Shown in pieces: positions 1 to 5,797 of a DNA stretch of 5,797 bases. A program made the position numbers and the translations under genes. The stretch lies in assembly GCA_015494335.1 (NCBI GenBank), contig WGBK01000297.1, forward strand, positions 1 through 5,797, in the 5' to 3' direction. This stretch comes from Gammaproteobacteria bacterium (GTDB lineage Bacteria > Pseudomonadota > Gammaproteobacteria > GCA-001735895). The notes under the pieces are model-generated. The model searched no databases. It had not been told where the DNA came from and was given only the letters and a program-made list of their open reading frames with translations. Positions within the stretch are counted from its first letter, which is position 1; the number at the start of each line of letters is the position of its first letter.

Positions 1-1361
1 TACCACTTCCAGCGCGAGGCGATGCTGGCGGCCATGCGGATCTGTTTCTGGTCCAGCTTGCGCAGTCCCTGGAACCATTCGCGACGGGCGTCGTCCCGGC
101 GATCGACAAAAAACAGTTCCCGGGCGCGCAACAGGTTCGGGTTGGCATCCAGCAGCTTGCGCTCGTCCACCGGCAGGTCGCCGGCAATGGACTGTTGCTG
201 GATGGCGTACTCACGGCCCACGCGATCGGCGGCGAGAAAACCGTAGTAGCTGCCGCGTTTCGCCAGTCGCTCGAACAATTCCCGGGCCTTGCCCTGCTTG
301 CCCGCTTCGTCGTAGGCGCGAGCCAGCCAGTAGACCCATTCCGCCTCGTCGGCCAGGCGCTGCGGCATCGCCCGGATGCTGCGGATCAGCCCGATCCAGT
401 CCTCGTCCCGCAGATTGATGCGGGCCAGCCACAGGTGGACGGTGTCCGTTTTCAGCTTGTCGGGCAACTGCTGCAGCAATTCCTTCGCAGCCGCTCGATG
501 CTGCAGCGCGGCAGAGAGGGCGATGCGCTGGTCGATGCGACCGCGCTGATCGGAATCGAACTTCCGTCGATTGCGCAACGGCTTCCAGTATTCGAGCGCC
601 TTTTCGCTGTCGCGGCGTGCGAGCCGATCCAGGGCATGAAGCATCATCTTGCGGTTGAGCCGGTCATCGGGCAGGCGTTGCAGTTCCTTCAGGGCCTGTT
701 CGGGCTGACGATGCGCCCTGACCCAACGCTCGACCTTCGCCTTTTCGGCCGGATCCTCGAATTTCTTCGAAAGGTAACGGGCCAGCGAGGGGCGACGCGC
801 CTTGAAAGCCTTCTCGATGCGCAGCCATAGCAAGGCGTCGCGATCCCGGCTGCGCTCGAGGAACCAGGCAAAGGGATCGTCGCAGTCATCGGGTTGCGAG
901 TAGCCGCTGAGCCAGCGCTTGCGTACCGCGTCCATCAGGCCATCGGTCTGGCTGGTGCGCAGGCGGGCCAGCAGGTAGCGGCATTCCTGTAAACCGTCCT
1001 TGCGCCCGTCGTAGAAGCTCAGGTAGGTCGTCCAGTCCTTGCGTTTGGCCAGCACATCCAGCCATTCGCCGAGCAGACGATAGCGAAAGGGGTATTCCGT
1101 GTATCGATCGAGGAATGCCCGCACCTCCCCGGGACTAGCCTGCTTCAGGCGCTTGCGGAAGGCATCGAGGTCGAGATAGGCGGCGATGGGATAGTTTTCG
1201 AGTTGGCCGCGAAGCCGGCGGAAGCTATCGATATCGTCTCTTTCCAGCGCCTGTTCGGCGGAGCGGAACTGCTTCCTCTGGCTGTCGAGATCGACGGATG
1301 CCCGACCCGGGACTGCAAGCAGCAGCCCCAGCAGGATCAGGGCAAGGTATCGTGTTGGCAT
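1..1361 (-). CDS. slt: Soluble lytic murein transglycosylase (Slt70-like), 3' part cut off by window edge
   Basis: Periplasmic enzyme family that cleaves the MurNAc-GlcNAc bond of peptidoglycan and forms 1,6-anhydro-MurNAc ends. About 453 residues are present. The ATG at 1361 is the first after an in-frame TAA. It gives a signal peptide with a Leu-rich core (residues 6-17) and likely cleavage after Gly-Arg-Ala21; there is no lipobox, so the product should be soluble. The remainder is Arg/Leu-rich and alpha-helical, as in the superhelical U domain of Slt70, with the typical YPIAAYL near residues 57-63. YYGFLAADR at 372-380 followed by ARELFFVDRRDDARREWF matches the Slt linker (L) region just before the catalytic domain. 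The catalytic domain with its glutamate lies beyond the left edge, so activity cannot be judged. The family is usually about 640 residues. The ribosome binding site is weak. The gene follows the DUF6524 gene by 65 bases on the same strand and is probably co-transcribed with it. Confidence 0.9.
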   Translation of the reverse strand, partial: MPTRYLALILLGLLLAVPGRASVDLDSQRKQFRSAEQALERDDIDSFRRLRGQLENYPIAAYLDLDAFRKRLKQASPGEVRAFLDRYTEYPFRYRLLGEWLDVLAKRKDWTTYLSFYDGRKDGLQECRYLLARLRTSQTDGLMDAVRKRWLSGYSQPDDCDDPFAWFLERSRDRDALLWLRIEKAFKARRPSLARYLSKKFEDPAEKAKVERWVRAHRQPEQALKELQRLPDDRLNRKMMLHALDRLARRDSEKALEYWKPLRNRRKFDSDQRGRIDQRIALSAALQHRAAAKELLQQLPDKLKTDTVHLWLARINLRDEDWIGLIRSIRAMPQRLADEAEWVYWLARAYDEAGKQGKARELFERLAKRGSYYGFLAADRVGREYAIQQQSIAGDLPVDERKLLDANPNLLRARELFFVDRRDDARREWFQGLRKLDQKQIRMAASIASRWKW

Positions 1362-1426
1362 TTTTATTGTCGCTTCATGCGGTTACAGATCATTCTAGAA
1401 GCGATTTCTTAACTGTTCAAGAGCAT

Positions 1427-1843
1427 TCAGTCGTTGTCGTCCACATCGTCCATGTCCATCTGCCCGGAGAGCCGGCGACGGATATGCGACCAGGACATGC
1501 CGATGGCGAGAATCACGGCGATGAGTACCTCGATCACGTAGGTCAGGCTGCGCGAGGCCTCAAGCGAGATCCAGCCCCACTTCCACAGCATGGCGATCAG
1601 CAACGCGAACAGTACCAGTGCCAGGCTCATGCCGATGATGCCGAGGGAACGCAGGGTAGCACGCAGGTAGATGATCCATCCGATCAGCAGCAGCACCCCG
1701 ACAAAGGCCTGTTCGATGCTGATGGACGGGAAAGCGGCTTCGACCCAGTGGTAGTAGGAATAGCCTTCCGGGTTGTAGCTGGCAAAGACGAGTATGGCGG
1801 AAAACAGAAAGCGCAGGCCGAAGCTGCCGAAGGTGAATTTCAT
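1427..1843 (-). CDS. DUF6524-like small integral membrane protein, function unknown
   Basis: A 138-residue membrane protein of unknown function. Four hydrophobic segments are visible, at about residues 8-22, 44-60, 67-88 and 101-119. From memory it matches the DUF6524 family: an FASYNPEGYSYYHW motif after the first helix, LIGWIIYLRATLRSLG around the second, and AIGMSWSHIRRRLSGQ after the fourth. The positive IRRR patch is followed by a strongly acidic tail (DMDDVDDND). An in-frame ATG at 1873 would add 10 residues (MSKKQQGSSC), but it has no Shine-Dalgarno sequence and the added residues are polar. The ATG at 1843 has AGGGA nine bases upstream and begins MKFTFGSF directly before the first helix, so I prefer it. 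It is the first gene leftward from the divergent promoter region, with slt behind it. Family assignment rests on recalled motifs. Reality of the gene is very likely. Confidence 0.8.
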   Translation of the reverse strand: MKFTFGSFGLRFLFSAILVFASYNPEGYSYYHWVEAAFPSISIEQAFVGVLLLIGWIIYLRATLRSLGIIGMSLALVLFALLIAMLWKWGWISLEASRSLTYVIEVLIAVILAIGMSWSHIRRRLSGQMDMDDVDDND

Positions 1844-1852
1844 GCAAGAGGA

Positions 1853-1857
1853 TCCCT
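1853..1857 (-). promoter_or_regulatory. Ribosome binding site of the DUF6524 gene
   Basis: AGGGA on the minus strand, nine bases before the ATG at 1843. It supports the shorter 138-residue product over the upstream ATG at 1873, which has no comparable site. Confidence 0.55.
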
Positions 1858-1943
1858 GTTGTTTTTTTGACATGGCTCATGGCCGATTCGCTACAAAGGG
1901 TAACGGAAATGACCTGCTGCGGGAAGCCTGACGCAGCCCGTTA

Positions 1944-1972
1944 TTGCTCTTTATATTAGTATTTGCTAATAT
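1944..1972 (+). promoter_or_regulatory. Putative sigma-70 promoter of the coiled-coil gene
   Basis: TTGCTC (1944-1949, 3 of 6 matches to the -35 consensus) and TAATAT (1967-1972, 4 of 6 to the -10 consensus) are separated by 17 bases. This predicts a start near 1979 and a leader of about 30 bases. An alternative is TATATT at 1952-1957 with CTGACG at 1928-1933 (18-base spacer). Either way the promoter overlaps the palindromic half-sites, so a bound protein would compete with RNA polymerase. Confidence 0.4.
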
Positions 1973-1986
1973 ACAATCCTAATATA
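1952..1986. promoter_or_regulatory. Putative operator: palindrome plus a third half-site of CTAATATA
   Basis: TATATTAG (1952-1959) and CTAATATA (1966-1973) form a perfect 8-base inverted repeat around a 6-base spacer. A third exact copy, CTAATATA, lies at 1979-1986 in the same direction as the second, 13 bases after it. The palindrome covers the proposed -10 box and the third copy covers the proposed start of the plus-strand transcript. Such AT-rich inverted repeats suit a dimeric helix-turn-helix repressor; the winged-helix ArsR/SmtB type is one candidate. The identity of the regulator is inference, and no regulator gene is present in the window. Confidence 0.5.
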
Positions 1987-1994
1987 ACAACATT

Positions 1995-1999
1995 GAGGA
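1995..1999 (+). promoter_or_regulatory. Ribosome binding site of the coiled-coil gene
   Basis: GAGGA nine bases before the ATG at 2009. A second purine stretch, AGGG at 2004-2007, is too close to the start to be the main site. The site confirms the chosen start. Confidence 0.6.
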
Positions 2000-2008
2000 C
2001 TACAGGGC

Positions 2009-3568
2009 ATGAGCAAGCACAACACGGCGGAGGTCATCGACCCCGAGCAAACGGTCCCTGCAACGGACGACCGACTGAGCAACCTGCCCGGCAGCAGCGG
2101 GACGCGTGACATCAACCGCATGATGGATCAGCTCGAGGAAGCCATTGGCAAACTCGATCGCAAACTGGCGGCGAGCAACCGCAAGACCCGCAAGGATATC
2201 AAGCAGCTGCTGGAGTCGGATGCCGATATCGGCGACAAGGTGGCCGAGATCTACCGGCAACTCGGCCTGGTGGATGCCCGCTTCAGCGACCTGAAAAAGG
2301 ATTCAACAGAACTCGGTCGCCAGCTCAAATCCCTGCAGCAGCAGATCGAGTCCAGCCGCGAACAAACCCTGGTGGCACTGGCTGATTCGCTGGAAAACCA
2401 GGGCGAGATCAATCTCGGGCTGCAGCAGGAGCAGCAGCAACTCATCGAACGCGCCGAGGCCCTGGCGCGCAAGACCACCAGCCTGACCCGCAAGCTGAAC
2501 AAGAGCATCAAGGACAACAGCCTGGCACTGACCGAACTCGAATCCCGCATCGTGGCGGAGATGGAGCGTATCGCCGAGGCCTCCGAACAACGCGATGGCG
2601 AACTGGATCAGCGCCTGCAGCAGCAACGCAGCGATACCGATGAGCAGTTGCAGCAGCATCAGGCCCGCATGCTCAAGCTGCAACGGGTGGACGAGGCACT
2701 GGACAAGCGTGCCGGCAAACTGGAAACCCTGACCGGGCAACTGCTCGAGGACAGCGAGGAACTGCAACAGCAGAGCGAAATGCTGACGGTTGCCAGCGAG
2801 CGTTTGACCGCCGATCTCGAAGCCCTGCAGCTCAAGAGCGCTCAGCTGGCCGCGGAAAGTCAGCGGCATCGCGGTTTCATCGAGCAACTGCAGCAATCCG
2901 GTCGTGAACTCAGCCGGCAGTTGCTGGCCCTCGGACGTCGCGAGGATCGCCGCTTCGTCATCCTTTCCGGTTTTGGACTGTTGCTGCTGGTAGCGCTGGT
3001 GACGCTGTTCGGCTATGGACAACTGCAACGCAGCGAGGACAACCTGGCCCTGGATCAACGCGCCATCGACACCCAGAACCAGATCCAGGATCTGCAGGTC
3101 CGGGCGCTGAACCAGCAGGCTTCCACCGGGCAGCTGGATCAGGGACTGGCCCAGCTGCAACAGCAGGTGGCCAGCGTCCGCAAGCAGCTGGTCGAGGTCA
3201 ACGACCAGGTCACTTCCCTCGATGCCCGCATCGCCTATATCGCGCCCTTCCAGCGCTTCGGCGGCGACAATGTCCTGCACGGATCGCAATGGCTGGCCAA
3301 ACTGAATCCGCAACATTACTCGATCCGCCTTGCCCGGGTCGACAACACGCAGGCGATGTTCGACCTGGTGCAGCGCTACGCTTCCTACCTGCCCGAGCCG
3401 GTCGCCTACTATCCGGACGCAAAAGGCGGTTTCGTACTCGTCTACGGAGGTGATTTTGCCGATGCCGGGGAGGTGGAGGAGGCTCTTCGCGCGCTACCCT
3501 ATTCCCTGAATTTCCATACGCCGCAGCCTATCGCGAACCGCGATATACTGAACGCGATTCGCAGCTGA
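2009..3568 (+). CDS. Coiled-coil, single-pass membrane protein with C-terminal SPOR-like domain
   Basis: A 519-residue protein I cannot assign to a named family. Residues 1-34 are polar and probably flexible. Residues about 35-310 are almost continuously Gln-, Glu-, Leu- and Arg-rich with heptad-like spacing and no proline, as in a long coiled coil. One hydrophobic helix spans about 316-336. The RREDRR cluster just before it predicts a cytoplasmic N-terminus and a periplasmic C-terminus. A second Gln-rich coiled coil covers about 340-415. Residues 428-515 look like a divergent SPOR domain with beta-alpha-beta-beta-alpha-beta order: YSIRLARV (437-444), helix 446-461, VAYYPDAKGG, FVLVYGGDF (475-483), helix 485-497, then LPYSLNFHTPQPI. 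This resembles the C-terminus of DamX (a VLVSG strand, an alanine-rich helix ending in LP, then a PWAKPL-like end). No cysteine is seen, and W428 is the only tryptophan. SPOR domains bind denuded glycan strands, often at the division site. A structural link between cytoplasm and peptidoglycan is plausible but unproven. The HemX-like and generic coiled-coil classes are alternatives. Confidence 0.85.
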   Translation: MSKHNTAEVIDPEQTVPATDDRLSNLPGSSGTRDINRMMDQLEEAIGKLDRKLAASNRKTRKDIKQLLESDADIGDKVAEIYRQLGLVDARFSDLKKDSTELGRQLKSLQQQIESSREQTLVALADSLENQGEINLGLQQEQQQLIERAEALARKTTSLTRKLNKSIKDNSLALTELESRIVAEMERIAEASEQRDGELDQRLQQQRSDTDEQLQQHQARMLKLQRVDEALDKRAGKLETLTGQLLEDSEELQQQSEMLTVASERLTADLEALQLKSAQLAAESQRHRGFIEQLQQSGRELSRQLLALGRREDRRFVILSGFGLLLLVALVTLFGYGQLQRSEDNLALDQRAIDTQNQIQDLQVRALNQQASTGQLDQGLAQLQQQVASVRKQLVEVNDQVTSLDARIAYIAPFQRFGGDNVLHGSQWLAKLNPQHYSIRLARVDNTQAMFDLVQRYASYLPEPVAYYPDAKGGFVLVYGGDFADAGEVEEALRALPYSLNFHTPQPIANRDILNAIRS

Positions 3569-3573
3569 GGCTG

Positions 3574-4125
3574 TCAGCCGTCGTAGCGCGCCCCGAACAG
3601 GGCGCGCATCTGTTCCCGGTTCAGGCCACGCAGCAGGCGCACATTGCGTTCGGGAATGGCTCCCGGATCGGGTAGGGCCGCCAGGGCCCGCTCCAGCGAA
3701 TCCTCGCGGATCAGGTGCAGCAGCGGGTACGGTGAGCGGTTGCTCCAGTCGGCGGGGTCGTCTTCACCGAGACTGTCGGCGAAGCGATAGCCGGGATGGA
3801 AACTGGCGACCTGGTAGCGTCCCTCCCAGCCTCCGGTCCGCAGCAGCTCATCGACCCGGTCGAGAAAATCGTTGTACTCGGAAAAATCCGCGAGAGCGCG
3901 GGACAGAATCAGCAGCGTGGTCTCGGTCTCGGGGTGTTCGTCCAGCCACTGCAGTTCGGATTCCAGCGCCTGCAGCAGGGGAATCTCTTCGTTCTCTTCG
4001 GTAACCGCGAAGCGGATTGCGCCTTCCTGCCAGGGCCGCGCGGCGAAGGGGCAGAGTTCCAGGCCCAGCACCACCCGCTCGAACCAGCCGATCACTTCCT
4101 TGCGGGCCGTTTCCGCATCGCTCAT
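3574..4125 (-). CDS. DUF1415 family protein, function unknown
   Basis: A 183-residue soluble protein without signal peptide or membrane segment, the normal size for DUF1415. Family hallmarks are visible: LELCPFA at residues 22-28 with Cys25, an acidic middle leading to a TTLLIL strand at 69-74, QVASFHPGYRF at 105-115 and NRSPYPLLHLIRE at 129-141. The conserved Cys, His and Arg residues suggest a catalytic or ligand-binding site, but no activity is known to me. The ATG at 4125 lies 5 bases after the fumC stop and has no clear Shine-Dalgarno sequence, so translation is probably coupled to fumC. The gene converges on the coiled-coil gene, with 5 bases between the two stop codons. Its last codons contain a perfect GC-rich inverted repeat (3586-3607). 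Confidence 0.9.
   Translation of the reverse strand: MSDAETARKEVIGWFERVVLGLELCPFAARPWQEGAIRFAVTEENEEIPLLQALESELQWLDEHPETETTLLILSRALADFSEYNDFLDRVDELLRTGGWEGRYQVASFHPGYRFADSLGEDDPADWSNRSPYPLLHLIREDSLERALAALPDPGAIPERNVRLLRGLNREQMRALFGARYDG
3586..3607. repeat. GC-rich perfect inverted repeat at the convergent gene ends
   Basis: GCGCGCCC (3586-3593) and GGGCGCGC (3600-3607) form an 8-base perfect stem around the loop CGAACA. It lies inside the last codons of the DUF1415 gene and begins 18 bases after the stop of the plus-strand coiled-coil gene. No T-run follows on either strand, so it is not a classical intrinsic terminator. It could still pause RNA polymerase or protect the 3' end of the plus-strand transcript. 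Confidence 0.5.
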
Positions 4126-4130
4126 CGGAT

Positions 4131-5513
<1,383 letters not shown>

Positions 5514-5520
5514 CATGCTG

Positions 5521-5524
5521 CTCC
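5521..5524 (-). promoter_or_regulatory. Ribosome binding site of fumC
   Basis: GGAG on the minus strand, seven bases before the ATG at 5513 and four before the ATG at 5516. It lies inside the extra codons added by the ATG at 5531, which argues against that longer start. Confidence 0.6.
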
Positions 5525-5544
5525 AAGTCATTGTTTTGACGCGG

Positions 5545-5571
5545 AATATACCACAGCACCCTGCCCTTCAA
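5545..5571 (-). promoter_or_regulatory. Possible fumC promoter with extended -10
   Basis: On the minus strand, TGGTATATT (5553-5545) reads as an extended -10 element (TG, one base, TATATT), which can make up for a poor -35. TTGAAG at 5571-5566 is a weak -35 candidate only 15 bases upstream, and it overlaps the stop codon of the transporter gene. It would give fumC and DUF1415 their own transcript, independent of the transporter gene. Confidence 0.4.
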
Positions 5572-5797
5572 GTCGATGTTTTGCGTATTTGAAAATAACT
5601 GTTGAGCATAATGGCGAGGATGATAACGCTGCCGGCCAGCACCGAGATCCAGCCCGGGTACTCGTCCAGCAGCCACCAGGCGAGCAGACTGCCGAACACC
5701 GATTCCAGCGGCATGAACACCGCCACTTCGGCGGCCGGGATGTAGCGCGGCGCCAGCGAGATCATCCAGAAGGCGATCCCCACCAGCAGGCCGCTGA
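5568..5797 (-). CDS. EamA/DMT-superfamily transporter, C-terminal fragment (runs off right edge)
   Basis: The last 75 residues of an inner-membrane protein whose start lies beyond the window, so it is cut by the edge and not a pseudogene. The reading frame is open to the last base. The pattern is typical of the final helices of EamA (drug/metabolite transporter) proteins: a helix ending in LAPRYIPAAEVAVFMPLESVFGS, the short WWLLDEYPGW turn, and a last helix (VLAGSVIILAIML) followed by a short cytoplasmic tail. The GTG at 5783 could be read as a start but falls inside a membrane helix, so it is not the true start. The substrate cannot be predicted. It ends 54 bases before fumC on the same strand. 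Confidence 0.85.
   Translation of the reverse strand, partial: SGLLVGIAFWMISLAPRYIPAAEVAVFMPLESVFGSLLAWWLLDEYPGWISVLAGSVIILAIMLNSYFQIRKTST

Larger units (their letters stand above)
1844..2008. promoter_or_regulatory. Divergent intergenic promoter region
   Basis: These 165 bases separate the DUF6524-slt genes (leftward) from the coiled-coil SPOR-like gene (rightward). The half next to the plus-strand gene (about 1941-1990) is markedly AT-rich compared with the GC-rich coding DNA on both sides. It carries the half-site cluster at 1952-1986. A weak minus-strand promoter can be proposed with TTGTAT at 1976-1971 and TATAAA at 1955-1950 (15-base spacer). A 6-base inverted repeat, GCTGCG at 1916-1921 and CGCAGC at 1932-1937, would lie in the leader of the leftward transcript. 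No small gene is seen here. Confidence 0.6.

Noticed and set aside
195..830. Plus-strand open frame of 211 codons
   Set aside because: Antisense to slt, whose signal peptide and Slt motifs are clear in the minus frame running through the whole region.
1362..1426. Terminator between DUF6524 and slt
   Set aside because: Only the short palindrome TTCTAGAA is present, without a stable stem or T-run, so co-transcription is more likely.
1298..1870. Plus-strand open frame of 190 codons opposite the DUF6524 gene
   Set aside because: Polar shadow frame rich in His, Asp and Gln. The minus frame encodes a coherent four-helix membrane protein with a ribosome binding site.
1952..1986. Repeated 8-base units considered as a CRISPR or plasmid-type iteron array
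   Set aside because: Only three short copies with unequal spacing and mixed orientation, placed over a promoter. An operator explains them better.
2330..2660. Repeated CAGCAG/CTGCAG stretches suggesting a DNA repeat
   Set aside because: They come from Gln- and Leu-rich coiled-coil codons and have no regular unit length.
2303..3316. Long minus-strand open frame (337 codons), Leu/Gln-rich
   Set aside because: It is the mirror of Gln/Leu-rich coiled-coil codons (CAG and CTG read as CTG and CAG on the other strand). The plus-strand gene has a ribosome binding site, promoter and sensible topology.

Overview
The window looks like chromosomal DNA of a gammaproteobacterium. It is GC-rich and densely coding, with a soluble lytic transglycosylase of the Slt70 type, a class II fumarase, a DUF1415 protein and a DUF6524 membrane protein. 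The species cannot be fixed from this sequence. No mobile element, CRISPR array, tRNA or rRNA was seen, and no gene-free stretch exceeds about 165 bases.

Left half (1-1843, minus strand): a four-helix DUF6524-type membrane protein is followed, 65 bases downstream, by slt. The slt gene runs off the left edge, so only its signal peptide and alpha-helical N-terminal part are present, without the catalytic domain. Middle (1844-2008): an AT-rich divergent promoter region carries three copies of the 8-base half-site CTAATATA. Two form a perfect palindrome and the third is a direct repeat next to the likely transcription start. Centre (2009-3568, plus strand): a 519-residue protein with a long Gln-rich cytoplasmic coiled coil, one membrane helix, a periplasmic coiled coil and a C-terminal domain that resembles a divergent, DamX-like SPOR domain. 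This is the most unusual gene in the window.

Right half (3574-5797, minus strand): the C-terminal end of an EamA/DMT-family transporter, then fumC, then a DUF1415 gene that starts 5 bases after the fumC stop. DUF1415 and the coiled-coil gene converge with 5 bases between their stop codons. A GC-rich perfect stem-loop lies just inside the DUF1415 3' end.

Possible functional links: slt encodes an enzyme that cuts peptidoglycan glycan strands, and SPOR domains typically bind glycan strands stripped of stem peptides. The divergent pair (DUF6524-slt and the coiled-coil SPOR-like gene) could therefore be a co-regulated cell-envelope locus. This is inference. The fumC-DUF1415 pair looks like housekeeping metabolism, probably translationally coupled.
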